Notes: a model not told the origin generated them from the letters alone. A stretch of 64,000 nucleotides of DNA from Promethearchaeota archaeon (GCA_013375495.1 JABXKC010000020.1:1-64000); one strand, 5' to 3'; counted from the first letter of the stretch, positions 18,826-28,456 are shown. Numbers and translations: made by a program.

Positions 18826-20841
18826 TTACCTTTTTTTTTCTAATTCTAAATCAACAATATTTTTAATCATATCCTCATTTATTTGAAAAGGTAGGGTAAT
18901 TTGACCCTTCTCTCTATGCTCAACATTCCACTTATATGCGGTGTCAATAGCGTTTGTATTTCTAGCCCAGGCTCTTCTTGCTACTCCACACGATACATCC
19001 CAGTCAATAGCACTTTTTATTATCTCATTGACGCGTTCAGATCCATCTAAAACTAATCCAAATCCTCCATTAATAGCTTTTCCTGTACCTACACCTCCTC
19101 CATTAGATAACACACACATCGTCATACCTCGAGCTATATTTCCAGCCCAACTATGATGAGCCATATCTGCCATGATATTACTACCATCTTTTATATTTGA
19201 TGTTTCTCTAAATGGAGAGTCAGTACCAGAAACATCATGGTGGTCTCTACCAAGCATAATAGGGCCAATCTCTCCAGTTTTAATTAACTCGTTAAATTTC
19301 AAAGCGATTTTTACACGCGTTTCCATATCAGCATATAATATACGAGCTTGTGATCCAATTACTAATTTATTCATTTCAGCATTTTTGATCCAATACCAAT
19401 TATCGCGGTCTTGAGCTCTACGGTTTGGATCTATGCAAGAAAGAGCAATCTGATCTGTTTTTATTAAATCTGAATGGTTTAAACTTAGACACACCCATCG
19501 GAAGGGACCATAACCATAATCAAAACATATTGGCCCCATAATATGTTCCACATAGGAAGGAAAGATAAAACCATTTTTAGGGTCGCCATTAATCGCAATT
19601 TCCTGAACTCCAGCGTCATAAACAGCTTTGAGAAAGGAATTACCATAGTCCCAGAATTTTGTGCCTCTGTTAACCATAATTTTAATTAGTCTATATTGCT
19701 CACGTAACGATTCATCAACTAACTTTTCAAATCTTTTCCTGTCAGACTTTAATAGAGTTCTCCCTTCTTCGAAACTTAGACTAATAGGTGTATAACCTCC
19801 TTCGTAAGGGGCATGACAAGAAGTTTGATCTGATGCGAGTTCAACATCAATATTATTATCTACGACATATTTCCAGATATCAACAACATTCCCATGATAA
19901 GCTATTGAGATTGATTCTTTTTTTTCTTTATATTCTTCGATCCAATTAAAAATCTCTTCAAGATTATTTGAAATTTTGCTTACCCATCCTTGCTCGTAGC
20001 GAGTTCTAATGCGAGAGTTATCAACTTCTGCTATTAATCCGATACCACCAGCAATTTCTATTGCTTTGGCTTGAGCACCACTCATTCCCCCTAATCCAGA
20101 GGTAATATATAATACGCCTCTAAGCCCTTCATCTGGAGGTATGCTTAGATATAGTCTTCCTGCATTTAGTAATGTAATAAATGTTCCGTGAACAATTCCT
20201 TGCGGACCTATGTACATCCATCCCCCTGCAGTCATTTGACCATAATTTGCAACTCCTAACGCTGAAGCTCGTTGGAAATCCTCAGCTGTGTCAAATAAAC
20301 CAACCATTAAACCATTGGTCATAATTACCCTTGGAGCATCTCTTTTACTTGGAAATAAGCCAAGAGGATGGCCAGACATAACCACAAGTGTTTGATCCTC
20401 ATTTATTACTTCGAGATATTGCATTATCAACCTATATTGAAGCCAATTTTCGCAGACTTGGCCACTCTCACCATAAGTAACTAATTCATAAGGATAAAGT
20501 GCAACATCAAAATCTAAATTATTATCTATCATCAATTGTATCGCTCGCGCTTCAAGAATACCTTTATATTCATTGACGGGTTTAGCTTTTATTTGTCCAG
20601 AGGGGCGGTATCGATATGCATAAATTCTTCCTCTAGTAGTTAGCTCGCTTAAGAATTCTGGACCAAGTTGTTTATGAAGATTATCAGGGAGATATCTTAA
20701 AGCATTTTTTAAAGCAAGAATTGTATCTTCACGATTTAGTTTAAATCCACGATTTGGAGCCCTACGGATACCCTCCATAAATTCGGGAACTTGGGGTAAT
20801 TTATCTGGTAATTTAATCTTCATGGCTTTTGATATATCCAT
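18826..20841 (-). CDS. hutU: Urocanate hydratase, long form
   Basis: Converts urocanate to 4-imidazolone-5-propanoate using tightly bound NAD. Recognisable landmarks are YRPSGQIKAKP, SGHPLGLFPS, YGQMTAGGWMYIGPQGIVHGT, TSGLGGMSGAQ (nucleotide-binding region), DQTSCHAPYEGGY and the C-terminal GRDHHDVSGTDSPFRET and NGGGVGTGKAINGGFG. At 671 aa it matches the long urocanase form known from animals and some bacteria (about 670-680) rather than the 550-560 aa form of Pseudomonas and Bacillus. It is the first gene of the operon; its ATG follows a GAGGGAG ribosome site, and AT-rich sequence upstream (20842-20945) should hold the promoter. Confidence 0.96.
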   Translation of the reverse strand: MDISKAMKIKLPDKLPQVPEFMEGIRRAPNRGFKLNREDTILALKNALRYLPDNLHKQLGPEFLSELTTRGRIYAYRYRPSGQIKAKPVNEYKGILEARAIQLMIDNNLDFDVALYPYELVTYGESGQVCENWLQYRLIMQYLEVINEDQTLVVMSGHPLGLFPSKRDAPRVIMTNGLMVGLFDTAEDFQRASALGVANYGQMTAGGWMYIGPQGIVHGTFITLLNAGRLYLSIPPDEGLRGVLYITSGLGGMSGAQAKAIEIAGGIGLIAEVDNSRIRTRYEQGWVSKISNNLEEIFNWIEEYKEKKESISIAYHGNVVDIWKYVVDNNIDVELASDQTSCHAPYEGGYTPISLSFEEGRTLLKSDRKRFEKLVDESLREQYRLIKIMVNRGTKFWDYGNSFLKAVYDAGVQEIAINGDPKNGFIFPSYVEHIMGPICFDYGYGPFRWVCLSLNHSDLIKTDQIALSCIDPNRRAQDRDNWYWIKNAEMNKLVIGSQARILYADMETRVKIALKFNELIKTGEIGPIMLGRDHHDVSGTDSPFRETSNIKDGSNIMADMAHHSWAGNIARGMTMCVLSNGGGVGTGKAINGGFGLVLDGSERVNEIIKSAIDWDVSCGVARRAWARNTNAIDTAYKWNVEHREKGQITLPFQINEDMIKNIVDLELEKKR

Positions 20842-20945
20842 ATTTTTATCTAACTCCCTCTAATATTTAACATTTAACAATATTACCTAGATATGAGTTT
20901 TAAATGAAATTGAGCATAACTATTAAAAAAGTGATATAAAAAAAA

Positions 20946-22784
20946 TTATAAATCATCTAAACCTAAATTTTTAAGTTTCTCTTGATTTGGATACCCTGAT
21001 TCCATATCGAATTGACGATAAAGGTAATAAGCATCTTTTAATTTTTGAAAATTCGGTGTTTTTCCCGCTGAACCTCCTTCATTAACGGGATCAAGAACGA
21101 TTTTTGGCAATCTATCGTCTGCAGGAGTCAATCCCATCTTTAAATTAAACATTCTTTTTATCATGTATAGACGCTCCCCTAATTTTTTAAAATCCTCCAT
21201 GGTTAGATTTAAACCAGTTGCTTTAGTTACCATATTTAAAATCATCTCGGGTGGAGGATTAGCAAATACGCATATAATTAGAGATGAATATAATGCACGA
21301 TAATCATGAATACGGGCACAGAATTCTGCCATTGGTCCATCATCTTGGTACCAATCAACATTTAATTCAATTCCAAATTTGCTAAACGGATAGCCGAGTA
21401 AGACAATATAGGCATCACACGAAGTGTGACATGGTCCTCGGGGAGTAGCTACGCCATAACCCGCGGCCATACCATACATTCGACGCAAATCATGATAGGG
21501 TATCTCCATCCCATAAGCTGTAGCGATCTCATCTTGAGGAACATTGAATTTTTTTCCAACATAATCGGAACCTTCAGCCATAGTATCTCCAATTCCCTCC
21601 CTAAGTGCAATTTTTTTTATTAATTCAAGAGCAGGTTTTATTTCACCCCATTTTGGTTCTAATCCCTTAATATCCTCAGTACTAATTATACCTTTGTCAA
21701 AGAGATAATAAATGAATGAAATTGTACTACTTCCACTGATAGTATCTATTCCATAATCATTACAGAGGTAATTAGCTCTTTGAATTCCCTCGAGATTATC
21801 GTTTAATATCATAGAACCAAATCCTGCGACAGTTTCATATTCAGCGGCTTCAATTTCACCGTCGGTTTTAAACTCCCCCTCATCGATTTTAGTTCTTTTT
21901 GCACAACCAATAGGACAAGCAAAACAGGGATAACTTCCAGTGAATATTTTTTCGAATGCAGTTGAACCAGATATATTGTATGCGCCTTCCCAAGTTCCTT
22001 GTGTCCAATATTTTATTGGTAATTCGCCTGAAGCATTGTACATGTCAACTGGACTCGATGTTCCTAGATCTCCAAACATTTCTGTCATAAAAGCACTTTT
22101 TATATGGTCAACCGTTGTTTTTACTGCTTCCTTATATTCTTCAGGTGCAAATGCATTATATTTCCTTTTTGTCCCTCTAACTGTAATTGCTTTCAACTTT
22201 TTTGAACCCATTACGGCACCCATACCTGTTCTACCAGCAGCTTTATCTTCAGAAGCAATAATAGCGTATTTTACAAGATTCTCACCAGCTTGTCCTATAC
22301 AAGCAACTCGCGTTAATGGGGATCCTGATTTTTGCTTCAATATTTTAGATGTCTCAAAAATCCCCTTTCCCCATAAATTCGAAGCGTCCTTTATTTCTGC
22401 TCCATTCTCGTTTATATCTAAATATACAGGATTGTCGGATGCTCCCTTAATCACTATTCCATCATAGCCCGTTTTTCTTAATTCTGGGCCAAAAAATCCA
22501 CCACAATTAGATTCTCCCCAAATCCCTGTTAACGGGGATTTAGCACAGACAACGAACCTTCCACTAGTTGGAGCGTTGGAGCCACAAAAAAGGCCTGTCA
22601 TGAACATTAAGATATTATTTGGTGAAAGTGGGTCAGTATCCCTATCAATCTTATCGAATAAGTATCTACATGCATATCCCGCACCGCCAAGGAATTTCTC
22701 GGCAATTGAGTCTTTGATTTGTTCTTCGCTAATCTCCTTGCTGCTTAGATCAACTACTAAAAGTTTTCCTTCAAAACCTTTCAT
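20946..22784 (-). CDS. aor: Aldehyde:ferredoxin oxidoreductase
   Basis: Tungsten-pterin enzyme that oxidises aldehydes to carboxylic acids with ferredoxin as electron acceptor. The N-terminal domain shows the family signature GGAGYACRYLFDKI, TGLFCGSNAPTSGRF and GESNCGGFFGPELRKTGYDGIV. The [4Fe-4S] ligands are CFACPIGC plus a distal Cys (SSLIICVFANPP). AAGRTGMGAVMGSKKLKAI is the pterin-binding region. The length (612 aa) is standard. It is read in the same direction as the hut operon ahead of hutU with about 100 bp between, so it may be a separate unit. A physiological link to the nearby iron alcohol dehydrogenase (aldehyde/alcohol interconversion) is possible. The exact aldehyde is unknown. 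Confidence 0.93.
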   Translation of the reverse strand: MKGFEGKLLVVDLSSKEISEEQIKDSIAEKFLGGAGYACRYLFDKIDRDTDPLSPNNILMFMTGLFCGSNAPTSGRFVVCAKSPLTGIWGESNCGGFFGPELRKTGYDGIVIKGASDNPVYLDINENGAEIKDASNLWGKGIFETSKILKQKSGSPLTRVACIGQAGENLVKYAIIASEDKAAGRTGMGAVMGSKKLKAITVRGTKRKYNAFAPEEYKEAVKTTVDHIKSAFMTEMFGDLGTSSPVDMYNASGELPIKYWTQGTWEGAYNISGSTAFEKIFTGSYPCFACPIGCAKRTKIDEGEFKTDGEIEAAEYETVAGFGSMILNDNLEGIQRANYLCNDYGIDTISGSSTISFIYYLFDKGIISTEDIKGLEPKWGEIKPALELIKKIALREGIGDTMAEGSDYVGKKFNVPQDEIATAYGMEIPYHDLRRMYGMAAGYGVATPRGPCHTSCDAYIVLLGYPFSKFGIELNVDWYQDDGPMAEFCARIHDYRALYSSLIICVFANPPPEMILNMVTKATGLNLTMEDFKKLGERLYMIKRMFNLKMGLTPADDRLPKIVLDPVNEGGSAGKTPNFQKLKDAYYLYRQFDMESGYPNQEKLKNLGLDDL

Positions 22785-22898
22785 TTTGATTACACTTTAA
22801 GATTTATTACTATATACTTATTTTATTTGCATATAACTATATTTGCAATTAGTAAGAGTTCATTTATATTTTATATTTTCCTAAAAAGCAATTAACTT

Positions 22899-24641
22899 TT
22901 ATTTAAATATCTTCACATCACGAGCTTCGAGTTTTTCAAGAGAAGCAGGAAATTTTTTTAGGTTATTTCGTTCAATATTTAAATATTGAAGCGAAGAAAG
23001 AGATTCTATAGACTCTGGTATATTAATTATAAAATTAGTTCTTAAAAACAAGTATTTTAGAGATTTTAACTTACCAATCGAATTAGGAATATGTGTTAAT
23101 TCGTTATTTCCTAAATATAGATATTTCAAATTTTCAAGTTCACCAATAGTGCTTGGTATCTCCTTTAAACTATTATAATAGAGGTATAAACGTTTAAGAG
23201 ATTTCAGAGATCCTATTGACGCGGGAACTTGATTTATGCTATTTTTTCCCAAATCTAAATTTTCTAATGTAGATAATGAGCCTATAGAAGATGGTATGGT
23301 TTCTAGACGATTAAAGCCCAAGATTAAATTTTTTAAGAGGGGTAAGTTCCCTATAGATGGAATTAAGCTGGTTAACTTATTAGTAGAAATATCAAGTTCT
23401 TTTAAAGAACTAAGTGAACCAATCGACTCCGGTAGATCCATTAATTGGTTTTTGCTTAAATCTAATATTTCTAGAGCCTTTAAATTACCTAGTGAATTAG
23501 GTAGTTTTTTTAATTTATTGTCGTATATATCCAATTCTTTTAAAGACGAGAGGTCCCCAATTGAATCAGGAAGCTCTTCTAGTTCATTTCGATCAATTTT
23601 TAAAGATTCAAGGGTTTTTAAATTGCATATAGATTCTGGAAGAGATTTAAGCATATTCCTATCAAGCTTGAGAGAAACTAAGGACTTTAAATTGCCAATA
23701 TCTGGTAATTCGATTAATTGGTTATTAGTTATTTCTAACTTTAGGAGTGATTCAAGATAATTAATGGGTTTTGGAATCTCTGTTAAATAATTAGAAGATA
23801 CATTTAAATTCTCCAATGATTTAAGAGAACCAATAGTTTCGGGAAGTAACGGAAGTTTATTGGACATTAATCCAAGATACTTGAGGTTTTTTAAATTACC
23901 TAACGAATCAGGTAGGTACGTTAAGTTATTAGTTTTCAAGAATAGAGAAGATAAAACAGGTAAATCACCTATTGAATTAGGTAATTTGGTTAAGTTGTTA
24001 TTACGAAGATTTAATCGTTTTAATGAACTTAAAGAACCTATAGATTCTGGCAGTGAATTTAACTTATTACTTCCTAAATATAACAACCTTAAAGATTTAA
24101 GATTTTTAATTGAATCTGGAAGTTCAGCAATCTCGTTGTGACTTAAATCTAAAGATTTTAAATTCTCTAAAGCCCCTATCGTCTCGGGGATTTTATGTAA
24201 AGAATTCTCACTTAAATCCAATAACGTAAGACATGATAATGAACTAATAGTATCTGGTAATTCAGTTAATCGGTTCGTTTCCAAGTGTAACTCTTTTAAA
24301 GAAGTTAAAGAATAAATTGCTTTAGGTAATTTTACAAGTCTATTTTCGCTTAAATCCAAAGTGTCAAGTGATGAAACAAAACAGAGTTCTTCAGGTATGA
24401 CTTTTAATTTGTTACCTCTTACTAATAACTTTTTTAGAAACGGGAGTGTTGTTATTTTTTCGGGTATTATCGTTAAACCACATGAAAATAAACTCAAGCC
24501 GTCAACATGGTTATTCTCCACGGTATAACCAAACGTATAGCTCTGAAGATCTGATACTTCTGGAATAGAAAAACCTGTTAATTTTTCTAAGTAATTAAGA
24601 AATTTCTGTTCTTCTTCATTAATTGGCATAAAAATCTTCAA
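22899..24641 (-). CDS. Leucine-rich repeat protein with about 23 repeats
   Basis: The 580-residue protein is almost entirely leucine-rich repeats. After about 45 non-repeat residues, I count 23 units of 23 residues with consensus LPxSIGxLxSLxxLxLxxNxL (one unit, around NQLIELPDIGNL, is one residue short). There is no signal peptide or membrane segment, so it should be a cytoplasmic solenoid for protein binding. The repeat class is the short LPxxIxxLxxL type common in eukaryotic Ras-group LRR proteins and in some bacteria. No GTPase, kinase or F-box domain is attached. An in-frame ATG four codons downstream (MPINEEEQ) is an alternative start. Neighbours give no obvious partner. Confidence 0.9.
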   Translation of the reverse strand: MKIFMPINEEEQKFLNYLEKLTGFSIPEVSDLQSYTFGYTVENNHVDGLSLFSCGLTIIPEKITTLPFLKKLLVRGNKLKVIPEELCFVSSLDTLDLSENRLVKLPKAIYSLTSLKELHLETNRLTELPDTISSLSCLTLLDLSENSLHKIPETIGALENLKSLDLSHNEIAELPDSIKNLKSLRLLYLGSNKLNSLPESIGSLSSLKRLNLRNNNLTKLPNSIGDLPVLSSLFLKTNNLTYLPDSLGNLKNLKYLGLMSNKLPLLPETIGSLKSLENLNVSSNYLTEIPKPINYLESLLKLEITNNQLIELPDIGNLKSLVSLKLDRNMLKSLPESICNLKTLESLKIDRNELEELPDSIGDLSSLKELDIYDNKLKKLPNSLGNLKALEILDLSKNQLMDLPESIGSLSSLKELDISTNKLTSLIPSIGNLPLLKNLILGFNRLETIPSSIGSLSTLENLDLGKNSINQVPASIGSLKSLKRLYLYYNSLKEIPSTIGELENLKYLYLGNNELTHIPNSIGKLKSLKYLFLRTNFIINIPESIESLSSLQYLNIERNNLKKFPASLEKLEARDVKIFK

Positions 24642-24802
24642 ATACCTTAATCATTCATTAGAAAATTAATATATAGTCTAAAAAAGTAATAGAAAATGGT
24701 ATATATATGGTTTAACATTTCTACAATTTTGAATCAAAAGTGTAATAATAAAAAAATAAGTAAAAAAAATGTTGTTAAAATTGATTTTGAACCATTCTAA
24801 AC

Positions 24803-25999
24803 CTAGAAATCGACATCCTTTCCTTCGTAAGCATATTGGTATAATTTCTTGAATTGTTCACCATTCGTTGATCTCGGAGTAAGGACTGAACTCGCATCTT
24901 GATAACACAAATTAACTAATGAATCTAAACCTTTTTCAAAATCATCTTTTGAAACACCAGTTTCTTTGAGGCTCATAGGAAAATTTACTTCCTTTTGAAG
25001 GTCAACCATTTTCTCTAATACTTTCTCAGCCGCTTTTTTATCATCTTCACTCCAAGAGACCCAACCTAACTGTCTTGCTAACTTAGCATATATCTTAATC
25101 GCATCATCTTTATCAGGATCGTTCATAATAAATTGAGTAACATATTTCATGGCAATTCCGACACTTTTCCCATGGTGTACATGATACATCGAGCCCCACG
25201 AATGTCCGAGTGTGTGTCCTATATGTACTTGTCCATTTCCAAAAGCTAAACCAGCAATAGTAGCTGCTTGGTGAAGAAAATCCCTTGCTTCTTTATTTTT
25301 TCCATCTTTATAGATTATAGGCAAATATTTAAAGATTAATTCAATTGCTTTTAAAGCTAATGCATTGCTAAATTCATTTCTCCATAATGTTCCTAAGCCT
25401 TCAATAGAATGAGCAAGGGCGTCAAAAGCTGTGTTAACAGTTAGTTCTGTAGGCATGCCCATTGGAAAAATTGGATCTATAATTGCATATGTTGGTATTA
25501 AACCTCTGTGGAGAAAAAAGTACTTCTTCCATATCTCCTCTTCATAGCGAGAAATTACTGTAACAAAGGTCGTTTCTGCTCCTGTTCCAGAAGTCGTAGG
25601 GATAGCAACCAACTTTGCTTTTTTACCCATATCATACAAATCATTTCTAAAAGCATGAATGTCATCAAGAGTGAAGTCAGGAAATTCATATAAAACCCAA
25701 ACTACTTTAGCAGTATCCATAACTGAACCGCCACCTAATGCAATGATAATATCAGGAGCATAATTTAAACACTGTTCTCGAGCTTTTAAAACGCCTTCTT
25801 CTCTCGGATCTGGCACAACATCGTCAAATACTTCGTATTGTTTTCCAAATTTATCAAGGACATCAGTTAGAGTTTTTAAATACCCTAAATCTTTAACAAC
25901 TTTATCAGTAATTATAAAACATTTGCCGCCTGAAATATTTTCCATAAAATCTACGGAATCAGGACCATAGATTATATTAGGGGAAAAGAAAAACCACAT
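24803..25999 (-). CDS. Iron-containing alcohol dehydrogenase
   Basis: NAD(P)-dependent, metal-dependent group III alcohol dehydrogenase. The nucleotide-binding GGGSVMDTAK is clear, followed by PTTSGTGAETT. The metal ligands are the expected Asp and His in FDALAHSIEG and two His in GHTLGHSWG and HHGKSVGIAM. The length (398 aa) is normal. The ATG at 25999 gives MWFFFSPNIIYG, a standard family start. Substrates in this family range from ethanol and butanol to 1,3-propanediol and lactaldehyde, and sequence alone does not decide. It stands alone, read leftward between the LRR gene and a divergent small gene. Confidence 0.93.
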   Translation of the reverse strand: MWFFFSPNIIYGPDSVDFMENISGGKCFIITDKVVKDLGYLKTLTDVLDKFGKQYEVFDDVVPDPREEGVLKAREQCLNYAPDIIIALGGGSVMDTAKVVWVLYEFPDFTLDDIHAFRNDLYDMGKKAKLVAIPTTSGTGAETTFVTVISRYEEEIWKKYFFLHRGLIPTYAIIDPIFPMGMPTELTVNTAFDALAHSIEGLGTLWRNEFSNALALKAIELIFKYLPIIYKDGKNKEARDFLHQAATIAGLAFGNGQVHIGHTLGHSWGSMYHVHHGKSVGIAMKYVTQFIMNDPDKDDAIKIYAKLARQLGWVSWSEDDKKAAEKVLEKMVDLQKEVNFPMSLKETGVSKDDFEKGLDSLVNLCYQDASSVLTPRSTNGEQFKKLYQYAYEGKDVDF

Positions 26000-26156
26000 T
26001 TTATAAATTCACCATCTAAATTTTATAACTATGTAAAATTAAATTTCTATTTTGAATAATTAATAATACTTATATTTTGTTTAGATTAAATAAATTATTA
26101 ACTAAAAAAATAATAAATTTAATTCATTGCGGAAGTAGGATAAAAGGTTTATAAAA

Positions 26157-26582
26157 ATGGAAGAATCTGAAAAAGATAATTTATTTATTACTTTTAAAGG
26201 AGTTATCGAAAGTATCATTTTAGATAAACGAAATAACCTAAAAAATATTAAAATGCTTGATGATTTTCAAGCAAAACTGAATATTGGACTTCAAATTGAA
26301 GAAGATTATGTTCTTTGGGTAAATCTTGTAGCAGAAAACGGAGAATATAGATTAAATAAGAATAAATTAGAAGAATACGATTTAGAGATAATGGCTACTC
26401 CAGAAGATTTAATGTATTTCTCTAATGGCGAAAATTCGACGTTAAATATGATGCTTAAAAAGAATAAATTTGGGAAGAGAAAGCTGCAATACGATAAAAG
26501 CAGTACAGGTAAAAGGAATTTTGGACTACTCTTAAAATTACCAAAAATTCTTGTATTAGATAAAATTAAAAGGCCAGATTAA
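26157..26582 (+). CDS. Small protein, possibly SCP2-like
   Basis: The 141-residue protein has no signal or membrane segment. Its middle and end resemble the pattern of SCP2-type lipid-binding domains: strand VLWVNLVAENGEY, then YDLEIMATPEDLMYFSNGE (the usual D-x-I-x-x-S-x-E-D-x-x-x-L-x-x-G element), then a long C-terminal helix region. This is weak, pattern-level similarity and I would not name a function. The ATG start is preceded by AAAGG. It converges on the VPS29-like gene. A second, clearer SCP2-type protein occurs at 35.8-36.2 kb. Confidence 0.6.
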   Translation: MEESEKDNLFITFKGVIESIILDKRNNLKNIKMLDDFQAKLNIGLQIEEDYVLWVNLVAENGEYRLNKNKLEEYDLEIMATPEDLMYFSNGENSTLNMMLKKNKFGKRKLQYDKSSTGKRNFGLLLKLPKILVLDKIKRPD

Positions 26583-26621
26583 GATCATTGACTTCAAAAT
26601 ACTCTTTTTTTAATTTTTTGG

Positions 26622-27257
26622 CTAATCATCAGTTTTGGTGTGAATCTTGTTGTTATCAAAAACATAAGTACAATTTGAGACTCTAAAGTTTGAAGCCCTA
26701 ATATCATACTGATATAGTGTTATGATTATTTCACTTGTTATTTCGTTTATCTGTAAAACTATAAACGAAGGGTTTCGACTCGCTACAAAAGACCATGCGC
26801 CAGTAACGCTCCCTGGATTTAATAATAATATATTTTTCTCTGTTAGAGTAATTTCTTCCTTATGAGTGTGTCCAGAGATTAAGATGTTAATATTTTTTTG
26901 AATTGCTAGAGTTTCAAGCTGAGAATGATCTCCCCTCGGAGATATTTGATGACCATGGGTTAAGCCTATTACCAAAGGATTATTGTCTTTTAGTAAGAGA
27001 TTCATTTGTTGATGAACTCGGGCATCATGATTCCCCCCATAATAATCCATATTTCCCATTACAATATATAACTCCTCTTTTGTAATATCTTTTAAAAAAT
27101 TCATAAATTTAGGTGCACTAATAACATCTCCCGTAAAAAACAAATAATCGAATTTATCAGTTTCAGTAATTTGGTTTAATTTGATGTGAATTTGGTCTGG
27201 AATCTTTTTTGCTCTCTGGGGGATATGAGAGTCTCCAATTGCTAGTATTTTTATCAT
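26622..27257 (-). CDS. VPS29-like calcineurin-type metallophosphoesterase
   Basis: The 211-residue single-domain protein has all metal-binding segments of the YfcE/VPS29 family: GDSHIPQR, FTGDVIS, GNMDYY, HGHQISPRGD and ISGHTHKEE. Two features match VPS29, the retromer subunit, closely: HGHQ-x2-P-x-GD followed by a leucine-rich helix and INILISGHTHK, and NPGSVTGAWSF ending in NPSFIVLQI with a C-terminal Y-x-Y strand. The GNHD catalytic His of classical phosphoesterases is Met here (GNMD), as it is non-His in VPS29 and in YfcE relatives. It could be a phosphodiesterase or a scaffold. No VPS35 or VPS26 gene is nearby. The ATG at 27257 is a normal family start. Confidence 0.88.
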   Translation of the reverse strand: MIKILAIGDSHIPQRAKKIPDQIHIKLNQITETDKFDYLFFTGDVISAPKFMNFLKDITKEELYIVMGNMDYYGGNHDARVHQQMNLLLKDNNPLVIGLTHGHQISPRGDHSQLETLAIQKNINILISGHTHKEEITLTEKNILLLNPGSVTGAWSFVASRNPSFIVLQINEITSEIIITLYQYDIRASNFRVSNCTYVFDNNKIHTKTDD

Positions 27258-27319
27258 TATTAGCAGGTTAATAGTTTATTTTTGGATGAATGAAATAAGA
27301 TAAGAGATTAGTATTTAGT

Positions 27320-28456
27320 TTATCTAGTTATCAATAGTTCTTCTAGTTCTTTTTTCATTTTTTGAATGCTCGGTTGCTCGAAATGTTTTCGAATTGGTTC
27401 TAGGATATCAATAATCTGGTTTGCTATTCCTATTTTCAGATCGAAAGGATGCAAGTTTTTGGATAAGAAGGCACTTTCTAACTCATCGTATGAAGTAAAT
27501 TCGATATTGCCGCCAAATTTTGGTTTTCTCTCGATATGGATGCTTGATTTTTCGTTTCTGAAGATAATAAATTTAGCCCAATCTAAAATTGGGTTAATAG
27601 AAACATTTCCTTCTGGACAAAAAGCAGATTCTATCTTGTTTTTGATCTCATCAGGAGTATCGTTAACAAATACAGCTGAGTTTGGTATTGATTTACTCAT
27701 TTTCATATCTGACCAAAGTTCTTGAAGTTGTGATGGATCTTTAATAGGCCAAATAGATGGTTTTGTCAATCCTAATATTAAATGATGATGGACGCATAAT
27801 GGTTTTATTTTTTCTCCAGCACTGTTCACAAGGTTATTTTTTTTCATTTTTAGAGCAACTTCTCTTGCTACAACATGAGCTTTTCTCTGGTCATAACCCG
27901 CGTGTGCTAAACTAACGTTTTGTATGAAAATATCAGCCACTTGCATTGCCGGATAGAGTAATTTGGCAAAATCAACACCCTCACCCATTTTTCGACCCAT
28001 TATTGTAATGCTTCTATGCATTCTATTAAGAGTGGTGTTTTTACAGACATCGATAAAAGTTTCCCAATAGCTATCATTATTATGGTAAAGATCTGTCCCC
28101 AGAGTAAACTTAACTTTCTCAGGGTTCGCTCCAACAGCTTTTAAGCACGCTTTTAAGCCCTCTTTAAAATACCCAACTGCAATTTTCTGAATTTGTTCTC
28201 GATCTCCACCTAATTTATCATTTATCCAGCTATGCCAGTCGGCTAAAAATACAGTGCAATTTGCTCCCGCATCAATAAAATCCTTGATTTTTGACATACA
28301 AACGATTCCTGTCCCTAGATGAACCTTTCCTGAAATTTCAAAACCAATATAGTGATTTAAGGGAATTCCTGTATCTAAATATTGCTTTAAATCCTCATCA
28401 GTTAAAATTTCTTCGGTTCCTCTTTTAATTAGTTCAAATCTTTCTGATACATCCAT
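27320..28456 (-). CDS. tyrS: Tyrosyl-tRNA synthetase, archaeal/eukaryotic type
   Basis: Class I synthetase that charges tRNA-Tyr. The N-terminus RFELIKRGTEEILTDEDLKQYL and YIGFEISGKVHLGTG aligns with archaeal TyrRS, where HLGT is the HIGH motif. The GYDQRKAHVVAREVA segment is the tyrosine-binding/dimer helix, and KMSKSIPNSAVFVND holds KMSKS. The FGGNIEFTSYDELESAF and LHPFDLK segments before the C-terminal helix match the archaeal anticodon-binding part. At 378 aa it is longer than methanogen TyrRS (about 305) and closer to the core of eukaryotic enzymes. The ATG at 28456 is the first Met. It is a single gene, 62 bp after the VPS29-like start on the same strand. Confidence 0.95.
   Translation of the reverse strand: MDVSERFELIKRGTEEILTDEDLKQYLDTGIPLNHYIGFEISGKVHLGTGIVCMSKIKDFIDAGANCTVFLADWHSWINDKLGGDREQIQKIAVGYFKEGLKACLKAVGANPEKVKFTLGTDLYHNNDSYWETFIDVCKNTTLNRMHRSITIMGRKMGEGVDFAKLLYPAMQVADIFIQNVSLAHAGYDQRKAHVVAREVALKMKKNNLVNSAGEKIKPLCVHHHLILGLTKPSIWPIKDPSQLQELWSDMKMSKSIPNSAVFVNDTPDEIKNKIESAFCPEGNVSINPILDWAKFIIFRNEKSSIHIERKPKFGGNIEFTSYDELESAFLSKNLHPFDLKIGIANQIIDILEPIRKHFEQPSIQKMKKELEELLITR

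Noticed and set aside
23236..24141. Plus-strand ORFs opposite the LRR gene
   Set aside because: The regular LRR codon pattern leaves a repetitive open frame on the other strand; the products are low-complexity Lys/Ser/Phe-rich sequence.
26622..27257. Using the missing catalytic His as proof that the phosphoesterase is VPS29
   Set aside because: YfcE and MJ0936-type relatives also lack this His, so only the wider motif pattern supports VPS29 similarity.
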